A DNA stretch of 64,000 bases from Pseudomonas fluorescens. GTDB lineage: Bacteria > Pseudomonadota > Gammaproteobacteria > Pseudomonadales > Pseudomonadaceae. A model generated the notes under the pieces. That model saw only the letters and a list, made by a program, of their open reading frames with translations. It was not told the origin of the DNA and ran no database searches. The translations under genes and the position numbers were made by a program. The stretch is from contig NZ_LT907842.1 in the NCBI RefSeq assembly GCF_900215245.1, positions 2,914,001-2,978,000 on the forward strand. Reading direction: 5' to 3'. Each line of letters starts with the position of its first letter. Position 1 is the first letter of the stretch. Positions 47,337 through 55,661 of this stretch are shown piece by piece.

Positions 47337-48526
47337 TTGCCGGCTCCCAGCAAGCGTTCAAGCCAGGTGTTGGACGTTTTCTTCATGCCTTCCGAGCGTT
47401 TTGCGAGGCGCTCGCCGAGGGTTTTCAGGGCGTGGGTCAGGCTTTCCCGAGGGGCCAGTGCGAACAGGGTTTGCCCCTGGTTCTTGGCGTTCAGGCGCAC
47501 CTCCGGGCTAAACGGCAACACGGCGATCACTTCCAGCCCGAAGCTTTTGCCCAAGGCCTCGGCATCGGGCGCGCAGCCTTTGATATAGCGGTCGACCAAG
47601 AGCTTGGCGTGCTCCAGTTTCATGCCTTTTTCGCGCCACTGTTTAAGCACGCCAAGGTTGCGACGGCAGTCCAGTACGCTCTGGTCGGCGCACCACAACA
47701 GCTTGTCGCAGTGGCTGACAAACGTGCGCAGCGCTTCGCTGTCCGGTTGGCCGGCGAGGTTCACCACAATGTGTTGGAAGTGCTGGCGCAAGGCACTGAG
47801 CAGCATGTACAGCTCGGCGGCGCTGGTCAGCTCCAGCGGCTCGTCGTTGGGGGCGTAGGCGAGGATGCGCAGACCGTCTTCGGCAGAGGTAAACGCGCTG
47901 TTGATCAGGGTGGTGTCCAGCCGCCTGAGGTGGCGCAGGGCATCGCCAAAATTGAATGAGCTTTCCAGCCCCAGCAGCGCCAGGCTGTCGCCGCGGGGCA
48001 GGCCCAGGTCCAGCAGCAACGTTTGCTGGCCGCTCTTTTGCACGACCAACGCCAAATGGCTGGTGAGCAGGGCGCCGTCGGCATTGCTTTGGGTGCCGTA
48101 CAGCACGGTCAGGCCGCCCAGTTGGGTGTTGGTGGTGACCTGCGGCAAGCGCTTGCTCAGGCGGCGCACCAGCCCGGCGACTTCGCTGGAGCGTGAACCG
48201 TAGGCGACAAAATCCCGGGCGCCGGCGCGCATTGCATTGAGTACCAACTGGTTGTCCATGCCGTCACCGAGGGCGACGATGGCCAGCATCGGCTTGGCTT
48301 CCAGCGCACCTTCGATCAGCGCGCTTTGGGCGACCACGTGCTCACGGTCGAGGCCGATGAACACCAGGTTGGCGAAGGTGACATCCACCAGCGCCAGCAG
48401 CTCGTCCAGGGTGCCACTGCCGGCACTGACCACTTGGCCAAGCGGCGCCAGCGCGCCCTGCAGCCATTCCAGGTCGGTGGTATTGCGCGTGATTGCCAGA
48501 AACGTCTGGCTCAGGCTATCGCTCAT
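47333..48526 (-). CDS. tadZ: TadZ/CpaE-like pilus localisation protein
   Basis: A 397-residue protein with an atypical receiver domain (about 1-125; GLDREHV at the acceptor position) and a MinD/ParA-like half (LLLDLGLPRGDSLALLGLE; HIVVNLAGQPDSEALRTFV). The P-loop expected near residue 143 reads YGTQSNADGALL and lacks the GKT/S signature, so nucleotide binding is doubtful. TadZ proteins place the pilus machine at the cell pole. It overlaps both rcpA and tadA by four bases. Confidence 0.9.
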   Translation of the reverse strand: MSDSLSQTFLAITRNTTDLEWLQGALAPLGQVVSAGSGTLDELLALVDVTFANLVFIGLDREHVVAQSALIEGALEAKPMLAIVALGDGMDNQLVLNAMRAGARDFVAYGSRSSEVAGLVRRLSKRLPQVTTNTQLGGLTVLYGTQSNADGALLTSHLALVVQKSGQQTLLLDLGLPRGDSLALLGLESSFNFGDALRHLRRLDTTLINSAFTSAEDGLRILAYAPNDEPLELTSAAELYMLLSALRQHFQHIVVNLAGQPDSEALRTFVSHCDKLLWCADQSVLDCRRNLGVLKQWREKGMKLEHAKLLVDRYIKGCAPDAEALGKSFGLEVIAVLPFSPEVRLNAKNQGQTLFALAPRESLTHALKTLGERLAKRSEGMKKTSNTWLERLLGAGK

Positions 48527-49752
48527 TGGGACAAACCGTTGAGTCGGTCGAAATTACCGTTTTCCAGAAAATACAGGCGGTACCAGTTCGGGTCGTAGTT
48601 GCGCAGCTTCTCACCCGGCAAGGACGGTAGTTGGGCGTTGGCCGCCAACGGTTGCACCAGGTGCGGCGTGACGATCATCAGCAGTTCTTTGTCCTGGCGT
48701 TTAACCGAGGAATCGCGAAAGAACGCCCCCAGGACCGGGATGTCGCCGAGGCCGGGGAATTTGCTGATATTGGTGCTGTTGTTGCTGCTGATCAGGCCGC
48801 TGATCACGAAGCTTTCACCGTCTGCCAGCGACACGCTGGTGTCGGTGCGGCGGATGGTCAGGGCCGGTACCGAAATGTTCTGGATGATCACCGCGTTGGT
48901 GTAGTCCAGCTCGCTGACTTCCGGTGCGACTTTGAGGGAGATCCGGTTGTGGTCGATCACGGTCGGGGTCAGGGTCAGGCGAATCCCGAACTCCTTGTAC
49001 TCGATCGAGATGCTGTTGCTACCGCTGCTGGGCACTGGAATCGGCACTTCGCCGCCCGCGAGGAACGTCGCGCTCTGGCCGCTCATGGCTACCAGGCTTG
49101 GACGCGCCAGGGTGTAGGCAAAACCGCTGCTTTCCAGGGCGTTGATCATGGCCGAGACACGCCCGCCACCGAAGCCGATATTGAAGGTGTCGCCGTTGAC
49201 CGGCAGGTTGCCGCGAAACGGCGTACTCACCGGGTTGGCCACGTTGCTGGGGCTGCCGAACAGGAAGTTGCCGCCGCGCCCGAAGATCGACGTGCTGGCT
49301 TCCTTGAGCTTGGTGCGGCTGACCTCGACAAAACGAATGTCGGTCTGCACCTGGCTGGGCAGCAGCGGGTCATCGGAAGGCGACAGTGCGAGGTTGGTGA
49401 GGGCCGAGGTGGCCTTGCCTTTGACGAACACCATGCTCTGGCGCGGGGTGTTCGAGCAGGCGGTCCAGACCATCAGGCTGGTGGTGCCGGAAGCGACACC
49501 GGTCAGCAGGAAACCGCGATCCCCGTTGAGGTGGACATCGGCAATTTTCGGGTCGCCGATCGCCAGGCGCGTGATCGCGACGGGTGATTGCAGCTCCTGT
49601 TGCAGGCCCTCGCCTACCGAGAGTGCGGCGGGCAGTTGGCCCAGGCTGCCGCAGTTGCCTGGGGCGGCCACGGCCATACCCACAGACACATTCGACAGCA
49701 TCAGGGCACAGGCGATTTTCAGCGTGAACACCGGTGCGAAACGTCGGCTCAT
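48523..49752 (-). CDS. rcpA: Outer-membrane secretin RcpA
   Basis: A 409-residue secretin (CpaC/RcpA family) with a signal peptide (FTLKIACALMLSNVSVGMAVA). An N-terminal pilus-type domain follows (GEGLQQELQSPVAITRLAIGDPKIADVHL), and the C-terminal secretin domain has the family signature VISGLISSNNSTNISKFPGL. It forms the pore through which Flp pili leave the cell. The ATG at 49752 is favoured over 49761 because AAGGA lies at proper distance. Confidence 0.94.
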   Translation of the reverse strand: MSRRFAPVFTLKIACALMLSNVSVGMAVAAPGNCGSLGQLPAALSVGEGLQQELQSPVAITRLAIGDPKIADVHLNGDRGFLLTGVASGTTSLMVWTACSNTPRQSMVFVKGKATSALTNLALSPSDDPLLPSQVQTDIRFVEVSRTKLKEASTSIFGRGGNFLFGSPSNVANPVSTPFRGNLPVNGDTFNIGFGGGRVSAMINALESSGFAYTLARPSLVAMSGQSATFLAGGEVPIPVPSSGSNSISIEYKEFGIRLTLTPTVIDHNRISLKVAPEVSELDYTNAVIIQNISVPALTIRRTDTSVSLADGESFVISGLISSNNSTNISKFPGLGDIPVLGAFFRDSSVKRQDKELLMIVTPHLVQPLAANAQLPSLPGEKLRNYDPNWYRLYFLENGNFDRLNGLSQ

Positions 49753-49767
49753 GCACAGCATCCTTGT

Positions 49768-50694
49768 TCAGTCGGGTGTTTGTTGGGTTGCTTGATTGCC
49801 ACGTATCACTTCAACACCGGTGCGGCGTGGGCTGCCCTGGGCGAGTTTTTTCGGGGCTTGGGCAAAGGCCAGTTGAGTGAATTGGTAGAGATCGCGGTTG
49901 GCGCTTTGCAGGTTGCCCGGCGCATCGCTTTCGCCGGCCCAGTAGTGGCTCAGCAAGCGTTCATCGGCGCTGCGCACCGCCAGGCGCAAGGTGCCGGCCT
50001 GGGTCGCCAGCATCAGGCGGCTCAGCAGTTGCTCGGGCACTGCCAGCACCACGGTGCGAGAGGGCGCGTGGCGTTGGGCTTTTTCCTCGGCGGTGAGCGC
50101 CGGTGGTGTGGCCGGGGCACCGTCGTTGGTCAGGCCCATTTGATCGCCGACGCTGAGCAGGCGCATGGCCGGGACCACCACTTGTGCCGATTGTTCGAGG
50201 TTGGCGGCGTCCTGGCGCAGGTACAGCAGCACATCCACGTAGTCACCGGGACTCAGTTGGCCAGCGGCACCAATCACTTCATCGACCGCGACGGCCAGGG
50301 CGCGTTCGTCCGGGCGGATCATGCGGGCCAGCGGGCCGCCGGCGGTGAAGCTCTCATCGTTCAGCCAGGTGCCGGCGCGCAGGGCTCGCCAGGGCGTGCG
50401 GCCGATGGCCTGGTCAACGCTGGTCAAGCTGCCGACGGGTACTGTGCGCAGTTTTTCCACGGCCAGGTCGGCGGCATTCAGCGCAACAAAGGGTGGTACA
50501 TCATGGGCCAACACCACCACCGGTTGGCGGGTTTGATCTTCCACCACGGCCACCGCCTTTTCGACCGGTGCAGCCTGTGGCAGTGGTGGCGGCAAAGGGG
50601 CAGGTTGACGACTGAGCACCAGCCCCCAATAACCGGCAAACAGCGCACCTATCAAAAGCACACCCGCCAGTACCATGCTCAACCGCGTGTTCAT
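49768..50694 (-). CDS. rcpC: Flp pilus assembly protein RcpC/CpaB
   Basis: A 308-residue protein with an N-terminal membrane anchor (VLAGVLLIGALFAGYWGLVL), an SAF-like domain (VVVLAHDVPPFVALNAADL, then LARMIRPDERALAVAVDEV), and a C-terminal extension. CpaB/RcpC proteins bind peptidoglycan or stabilise the secretin. It is the first gene of the eight-gene tad operon, divergent from flp1 across a 329-base regulatory region. Confidence 0.93.
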   Translation of the reverse strand: MNTRLSMVLAGVLLIGALFAGYWGLVLSRQPAPLPPPLPQAAPVEKAVAVVEDQTRQPVVVLAHDVPPFVALNAADLAVEKLRTVPVGSLTSVDQAIGRTPWRALRAGTWLNDESFTAGGPLARMIRPDERALAVAVDEVIGAAGQLSPGDYVDVLLYLRQDAANLEQSAQVVVPAMRLLSVGDQMGLTNDGAPATPPALTAEEKAQRHAPSRTVVLAVPEQLLSRLMLATQAGTLRLAVRSADERLLSHYWAGESDAPGNLQSANRDLYQFTQLAFAQAPKKLAQGSPRRTGVEVIRGNQATQQTPD

Positions 50695-51023
50695 GACGGC
50701 TCTCCCTTTCCCGTTGCACTAAAACCCGACTATCCAAACAGGCTAATTCCGCAACCCGCTGCTATGAACGGTAACTAACTATTTAGCTATTTGAAGGTAG
50801 TTCAGCTAGGACAAAATGCCATTACTGACAGCAACATTTCTTTGTGGCGCACAAACCGGCCTTTGAAATCGAGGCTTTAGCAGGTCAACAAAGCAGCCAC
50901 TACTTTGTGATTAATCCCTTCTTACAGTTGTGAGGGGGAAGTTTGTTGACAATGCTCAGATGGCACATCGCAATTACTGTGCAGCACCGAGGCAGGGCGT
51001 CTGGTCGCCCAGGGAGCATTCCG
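50695..51023. promoter_or_regulatory. Divergent control region between rcpC and flp1
   Basis: These 329 bases are AT-rich compared with the genes beside them and must hold promoters for both pilin and assembly operons. A consensus TTGACA lies at 50946-50951, but the hexamer 17 bases on (CGCAAT) is a poor -10, as expected for an activated promoter. Partial dyads TAGCT/AGCTA and TTTGTG repeats occur between 50780 and 50915. PprB binding is inferred from the PprAB system, not from a recognised site. Confidence 0.5.
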
Positions 51024-51218
51024 ATGATTCTTGATCTGTTGATTAAACTCCATGTTCAACTTCAGTTACTTTTTCATCGCAAGGATGGCGCGACGGCGAT
51101 TGAGTACCTCATTCTCGTGGCGATTGTTGCATTGGTGATTCTGGCAGCCGGGACGACGCTGGGGCCAAAAATCACGACATTCTTCGGGAAAATTCAGACG
51201 GCGATTACGACAACGTAA
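51024..51218 (+). CDS. flp: Flp type IVb pilin 1
   Basis: A 64-residue prepilin with a leader ending in RKDG (Gly22) and a mature 42-residue pilin starting ATAIEYLILVAIVALVI, with Glu at +5. It is the main Flp pilus subunit, cut by FppA and extruded through RcpA. GGGAG stands before the ATG at 51024. A second pilin gene follows 65 bases later. Confidence 0.95.
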   Translation: MILDLLIKLHVQLQLLFHRKDGATAIEYLILVAIVALVILAAGTTLGPKITTFFGKIQTAITTT

Positions 51219-51283
51219 CGACTCACTGCAAGTAGCGTGGACAGAGCTTTGATATGGCGTCATGTCGCCAGAGGAGAAGTAAG

Positions 51284-51478
51284 ATGGTCTTTAATCTGTT
51301 GATGAGACTGTATGTTCAACTCCAGGTATTTTTTCAGCGCAAGGACGGCGCAACGGCGATCGAATACCTTATTCTCGTTGCAATTGTAGCGCTGGTGGTA
51401 CTGGCAGCCGGGACTACGCTGGGACCTCAGATTACGACCTTCATTGGTAAAATCCAGACCGCCATTACCACTACGTGA
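51284..51478 (+). CDS. Flp type IVb pilin 2 (tandem copy)
   Basis: A second 64-residue prepilin with the same cleavage site after Gly22. The mature 42 residues differ from Flp1 at three positions only (Ile/Val 17, Lys/Gln 27, Phe/Ile 32), while the leaders differ more. GAGGAG lies close to the ATG at 51284. The pair arose by tandem duplication; both frames are intact. Confidence 0.93.
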   Translation: MVFNLLMRLYVQLQVFFQRKDGATAIEYLILVAIVALVVLAAGTTLGPQITTFIGKIQTAITTT

Positions 51479-51537
51479 GTGTTAGACGGCCTCCTGTTGA
51501 GTGCACACGTTGTTGATTGGAACATCAGGTAGTGCCT

Positions 51538-51945
51538 ATGAATGCTGCAGCTATACCTTGCCGTCAACAGATCCTGTTGGTGGACGACGAAGAAGATGCC
51601 CTCGTTGAACTGGCGGAATCGCTGGAGAACGAGGGCTTCGTTTGTTTTACGGCGACCTCCGTCACCTTTGCCTTGCAGGAACTGACCCTGCACCCCGATA
51701 TCGCGCTGGTCATTACCGACCTGCGGATGCCCGAGGAAAGTGGTATCTCGTTGATCAAGCGTTTGCGCGAACACACCGCTCGTCAACACTTGCCGGTGAT
51801 CGTGATGTCGGGCCATGCCGAGATGGATGACGTCAGCGATATGTTGCGTCTGCAAGTGCTGGATCTGTTCCGCAAACCGATTTACCTGAAGCGCTTGTTC
51901 GATACCCTCGACAGCCTTTTCCCGCTGAGAAAGTCCTCCCTGTGA
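51538..51945 (+). CDS. Single-domain response regulator
   Basis: A 135-residue receiver-only protein: acidic pair in ILLVDDEED, acceptor Asp61 in VITDLRMPEESG, Thr/Ser switch in VIVMSGHAEM and Lys in FRKPIYLKRLFD. No output domain follows. It lies 59 bases downstream of flp2 on the same strand, so it may be co-transcribed with the pilins and accept phosphate from PprA or another kinase. I do not recall a named counterpart in the PAO1 flp locus. The ribosome site is weak. Confidence 0.85.
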   Translation: MNAAAIPCRQQILLVDDEEDALVELAESLENEGFVCFTATSVTFALQELTLHPDIALVITDLRMPEESGISLIKRLREHTARQHLPVIVMSGHAEMDDVSDMLRLQVLDLFRKPIYLKRLFDTLDSLFPLRKSSL

Positions 51946-51964
51946 GAGGGCGTTAACGCCCTCT
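51945..51964. terminator. Bidirectional hairpin between the response regulator and tpsB
   Basis: AGAGGGCG and CGCCCTCT pair around TTAA, starting on the last base of the response-regulator stop codon. It lies between two convergent genes and could slow transcription from both sides; there is no T-run. Confidence 0.55.
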
Positions 51965-51979
51965 GCACAGTCTCCTCAT

Positions 51980-53662
51980 TCAGAGTTGATAGCTGAAGCT
52001 CAGCGTATAACGCGGGCGCCGATTGAAGCTGTCCAGGGCGATGTCCGACATCGGTTTGGCCGCTTCCAGCGCAATGTTGTAGTACTTGTTATCGCCAAAG
52101 CGCACGCCCACGGCAGCGGATGACAGGTCATTGCTTTTGGCTGGCAGTTCGTTGAACCAGGTCTTGGCACGGTCGAGCACCACATAAGGTTGCACAACCT
52201 TGAGCCACTCGCCGGCGCGATTGAAGCTGTAGTTGACCTCGTACGCCGCGCCCCAGCCTTTGTCGCCTGAGGCTTGATCATCGGGGTATCCGCGGCCGAA
52301 GTTCTGCCCGCCGAATGTGGCGCGCTCGCTGTCGGGCAAGGTGCTGTCGCTCCAGTAGAACGCCCCCGACAGCACGCCCTGCCAGTTATCGAAGAACTTG
52401 TCGCTTTGCACGCCGGAGAGGCGCAGGCGGAAGAAGTCCAGGTCGGGTTTCGTCACCTCCAGGTCACTGCGCGTCGTGGCGCCCAAGCCGTTGATGCCTT
52501 GGTAAAGCCCGGCGCTGAGGATGCGCAGTTGGCGCGTGTCGGACTTGCGCCAGTCGCCCTCGAAGGCCAGGGCGCGCAGGTTGGTTTCGATGTCGAAACG
52601 CTGCGGGTAACCCACCAGTTGATAGCGCGTGGTTTGGTCCACCGCGTACAGGCGTGTAGCCAGGGTCAGTGATTCATTCGGTGAGGCAATCAGCGGATGG
52701 CTGAGGCCGATGGTGTAGCGATCAATCGACTGATGCGGTTTGAGTTCGAAGCCACCGTTAAGCTGGATGTTGCTTTTGGGGTCGGCGCGATAGCGCTCGG
52801 CGCCCACCACCACTTGGCTGCCCTCGGCGTTGATGAACTGGCTGTAGCCCACGCGGTAGTAGTGCTGTTTATCGTCACCCGGTGGGAACAAACCACTGAC
52901 GTAGAATTGCTCGCCCATCGACGTCTGGGAGTTGCTGGTAGCGGTGAGCAATGCTTGCGTGCCGTTACGGTTGTCATCGACCAGGCTCATGCTGGTGGTG
53001 AAGGGTTTGCGCGTGGCTTCGATCTTCATGTGCGCGGCCCCATCAGTGGTGCCCGGCGGCGGCACTTGCGCCTGCAAGGTCACGCCGGGGATACGCCCCA
53101 TCAGGGTGGTGTAGCGCTCGAACGTCTTGCGCGTGAGAGGGCGTTCGGCCATGAGCTTGTTGGCCAGTTTGTCGACGTAGGCCGACACCGCGCCGATGTC
53201 ACCGCTTTGCTGGTAATCCTTGATGTACCCCTCGACCAATACCACGCGCACCAGGCCATTTTCGAAGGTCTGTTGCGGCAAGAACGCGTAGGACAACAGG
53301 TAGCCGTCCTGTTGATAGCGACGCGTGATGCTGCGGGTGGCTTCGATCAATTGCGCGAGGTTGGTTTCATGGCCGAGCAACGCTGCGTAAGCCTGGGCCG
53401 TTTCGGTCAGTGGATAGATCGTGCCGCCCTCGATCTGCAGCTTGCGGATGGTGACTTTGGTGTCCATCTGCAACGGCTGGTTCTGGGTGGCGGGTGCTTG
53501 CGGCACCTGGGTTTGTGGCGTGACGGGTCGATAGGCGTCGGCAGGTAGGTTAGGCACCGGCAGGTTGCGAATGGTGTCGTTGCTGTTGAGGAAACTGGGA
53601 AGGGTCTCAGCCTGAACGTAAGCACTGAGGGTAAGCAAAAACAACGGAGTCAACACGCGCAT
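51980..53662 (-). CDS. ShlB/FhaC/HecB-type two-partner secretion transporter (TpsB)
   Basis: A 560-residue outer-membrane protein. It has a signal peptide (LTPLFLLTLSAYVQA), a proline/glutamine linker, POTRA-like domains (VTIRKLQIEGGTIYPL; FENGLVRVVLVEGYI) and a 16-strand-type barrel. The barrel includes FGRGYPDDQASGDKG, matching the conserved L6 VRGY/F loop, and ends with an aromatic-rich strand (YTLSFSYQL). TpsB proteins export large TpsA exoproteins. No TpsA with an N-terminal TPS domain is present here, so it is an orphan. The start at 53662 has GGAG seven bases upstream. Confidence 0.88.
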   Translation of the reverse strand: MRVLTPLFLLTLSAYVQAETLPSFLNSNDTIRNLPVPNLPADAYRPVTPQTQVPQAPATQNQPLQMDTKVTIRKLQIEGGTIYPLTETAQAYAALLGHETNLAQLIEATRSITRRYQQDGYLLSYAFLPQQTFENGLVRVVLVEGYIKDYQQSGDIGAVSAYVDKLANKLMAERPLTRKTFERYTTLMGRIPGVTLQAQVPPPGTTDGAAHMKIEATRKPFTTSMSLVDDNRNGTQALLTATSNSQTSMGEQFYVSGLFPPGDDKQHYYRVGYSQFINAEGSQVVVGAERYRADPKSNIQLNGGFELKPHQSIDRYTIGLSHPLIASPNESLTLATRLYAVDQTTRYQLVGYPQRFDIETNLRALAFEGDWRKSDTRQLRILSAGLYQGINGLGATTRSDLEVTKPDLDFFRLRLSGVQSDKFFDNWQGVLSGAFYWSDSTLPDSERATFGGQNFGRGYPDDQASGDKGWGAAYEVNYSFNRAGEWLKVVQPYVVLDRAKTWFNELPAKSNDLSSAAVGVRFGDNKYYNIALEAAKPMSDIALDSFNRRPRYTLSFSYQL

Positions 53663-53749
53663 AGGACACTCCATGGTCAGACTGCAGCAGCGTCTCGGGC
53701 CCGCCGGGTTCTGGGACGCGGTTCGGGAGGGCGTGGCATCAAGCCCTAT

Positions 53750-53782
53750 AAAAAAGACGAGAGACTGATAGGGTCTCTCGTC
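53750..53782 (-). terminator. Terminator of the GGGT-repeat lipoprotein gene
   Basis: A ten-base perfect stem (GACGAGAGAC with GTCTCTCGTC) around a seven-base loop is followed on the minus strand by TTTTTT. It separates the lipoprotein gene from tpsB, so the two are not simply one operon. Confidence 0.88.
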
Positions 53783-53837
53783 TCAACCAAGCGTAGGCGC
53801 TGTAGGGGAGGCCGTCTAATCGGCCAGGTGCATTCTA

Positions 53838-55661
53838 TTATTTGCCGGTCAGACCGTTTAACAACCCTCCCAGACCACCACTTGTGCCGGTGCTGGTGGT
53901 GCCACTGGCCGGGGCACTGGTGCCGGCGCCGACGGTCAGACCGCCGAGCAGGCCACCACCGCTGCCGGTACCGCCGGTGACCAACCCACCTACCGCGCCC
54001 ACGGTGTTGCCGACGGCGGTGACGGTGGTGCCCACGGCGTTAGTCACCGGGTTGGCGTTGGCGGCGGTCAACGTGGTGCCGACGCCGCTGACTGCACCGC
54101 CGACTTGGGTCACCAGACCGTTGACCGGAGCGCCGACGCCTGTGGTGGTGCCGACATTTTGCGTCAGGCTGGCAACACCGGTTGTCACAGGGTTCAGGGC
54201 CGCGCCGACGGTGGTGGCCACGCTTGCCACCGGCGCCGTGGCGGCCGTATTGGCGACGCCATTGCCACCGATCACGGTACCCAGCGAGGCGACGGTGCCG
54301 CCCAGTGCGCCGCCGGTTACACCGGCTGCGCTGACAGTGCCGTTGGTGTTGCCGGCATTCAGCCCGTTACCCACATTGGCCACCAGTCCGCCCACCAATT
54401 CAGGTATGCCTGAGGCTGGCGCAGCGCTGGCAGGAGCGACATAGCCGCCGGACTTGTCGAGCACGCTGCCAACCCCGGTCAATGCACCGCCCACCACCGT
54501 CGTGACAGGGTTGCCGGCACCGCCGGCACTGGCGACTTGACCGCCCACGCCGGTGACGGTACTGCCGACTTTATTCAGCAGGCCATTGACCGGACTGCCC
54601 AGGCCGGTGGCCGTGCCGAGGTTGCCGGTGGTGTTTTCCACCAGGGAAACCACAGGCACCAGCACTTTGCTGCCCACCGTATTCGTCAACGAGCCCAGTG
54701 GGCCGGTGGTGCTGGCGGTGCTAAGGGTATCGCCGAGCATGGTGACTGCCTGACCGGCAGTATTAACCAATCCACCCGCTGCTGTGCCTACGCCTCCGGT
54801 CAAGCCACCCACCACGGGTACGCCACTCAGTGTGGTGCCCAGGGATTGGCCCGCAGTGGACACGCCGGTGCCCAGATTGGCGACGCCGGTGCCTACGCCA
54901 GCAACCGTTTTGCCCAGGGAGTTGCTGTCGGTACCCAGGGAGCCCAGGCCTGTTGTGACACCGGTGCCGATACTGGTGACGGCATTGCCGGTGGACGTGA
55001 CCAGGCCGCCAGCGGTAACGCCGACAATTGGAACACCGTTCAAGCTCGAACCAATGTTACCCACCGCTGTGCCTACGTTGCCGACGGTGGTGCCCAGGGC
55101 GCCGACGATCTGGCCTGTTACCAGCGGTGTTACCGAGCCAGTGCCGCCGCCCGTGCCACCACCCGTACCGCCACCGGTTCCGCCGCCCGTGCCACCGCCA
55201 GTACCGCCACCGGTGCCACCGCCAGTACCGCCACCGGTTCCGCCACCCGTGCCACCGCCAGTACCGCCACCGGTGCCACCGCCAGTACCGCCACCGGTTC
55301 CGCCACCCGTGCCACCGCCAGTACCGCCACCGGTTCCGCCACCCGTGCCACCGCCAGTACCGCCACCGGTTCCACCGCCCGTGCCACCGTCAGTACCGCC
55401 ACCGGTTCCACCGCCCGTGCCACCGCCAGTACCGCCGCCCGTGCCGCCGTCAGTACCGCCACCGGTGCCACCGCCCGTACCACCGCCCGTACCACCGCCA
55501 CCCGTGCCACCGCCGGTTCCCGCGCCTGCGTCAGGCGAGGATGCCGCCACGCTGCTGTGATGCCCGCCACCACCGCTGCTGCAGCCACCGAGGCTCATCG
55601 CCATGATCAGGGCCAGCGCGGTACTTGTTTTCCATAACACTACTTGAGTTTGAGTTTTCAT
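53838..55661 (-). CDS. Lipoprotein with long GGGT repeats and Gly/Val/Thr-rich C-terminus
   Basis: A protein of about 607 residues with a lipoprotein signal (STALALIMAMSLGGC), a short Ser/His stretch, about 32 units of Gly-Gly-Gly-Thr and then some 400 residues of loose repeats. These are of the form VGxxVxxxG, TGVxxLG and GLVTxxGNAV. Apart from the lipobox there is no Cys. The period is four, not the three of collagen. It is probably an extended surface or matrix protein anchored in the outer membrane. The start at 55661 has GGGAA upstream; a TTG at 55703 is less likely. It is transcribed toward tpsB but separated by a terminator. Confidence 0.8.
   Translation of the reverse strand: MKTQTQVVLWKTSTALALIMAMSLGGCSSGGGGHHSSVAASSPDAGAGTGGGTGGGGTGGGTGGGTGGGTDGGTGGGTGGGTGGGTGGGTDGGTGGGTGGGTGGGTGGGTGGGTGGGTGGGTGGGTGGGTGGGTGGGTGGGTGGGTGGGTGGGTGGGTGGGTGGGTGGGTGGGTGSVTPLVTGQIVGALGTTVGNVGTAVGNIGSSLNGVPIVGVTAGGLVTSTGNAVTSIGTGVTTGLGSLGTDSNSLGKTVAGVGTGVANLGTGVSTAGQSLGTTLSGVPVVGGLTGGVGTAAGGLVNTAGQAVTMLGDTLSTASTTGPLGSLTNTVGSKVLVPVVSLVENTTGNLGTATGLGSPVNGLLNKVGSTVTGVGGQVASAGGAGNPVTTVVGGALTGVGSVLDKSGGYVAPASAAPASGIPELVGGLVANVGNGLNAGNTNGTVSAAGVTGGALGGTVASLGTVIGGNGVANTAATAPVASVATTVGAALNPVTTGVASLTQNVGTTTGVGAPVNGLVTQVGGAVSGVGTTLTAANANPVTNAVGTTVTAVGNTVGAVGGLVTGGTGSGGGLLGGLTVGAGTSAPASGTTSTGTSGGLGGLLNGLTGK
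55138..55527. repeat. 12-base tandem repeat encoding GGGT
   Basis: About 390 bases of near-identical 12-base units (plus strand: CCACCGGTACCG-like with CCGCCCGTGCCA variants) lie within the lipoprotein gene. Several longer sub-blocks of three to six units recur, indicating recent slippage or unequal crossing-over. A few units carry Asp in place of Gly. Changes in unit number keep the frame. Confidence 0.9.

Noticed and set aside
50960..50985. Sigma-54 promoter (TGGCAC) before flp1
   Set aside because: The required GC at the -12 position, ten bases after GG, is absent (TT).
55138..55527. CRISPR-like array
   Set aside because: The repeats are contiguous 12-base coding units without spacers.
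54784..55560. Proline-rich frame (VPPP repeats) opposite the GGGT lipoprotein gene
   Set aside because: It is the complement of the 12-base repeat; the lipoprotein frame has a signal peptide, ribosome site and terminator, this one does not.
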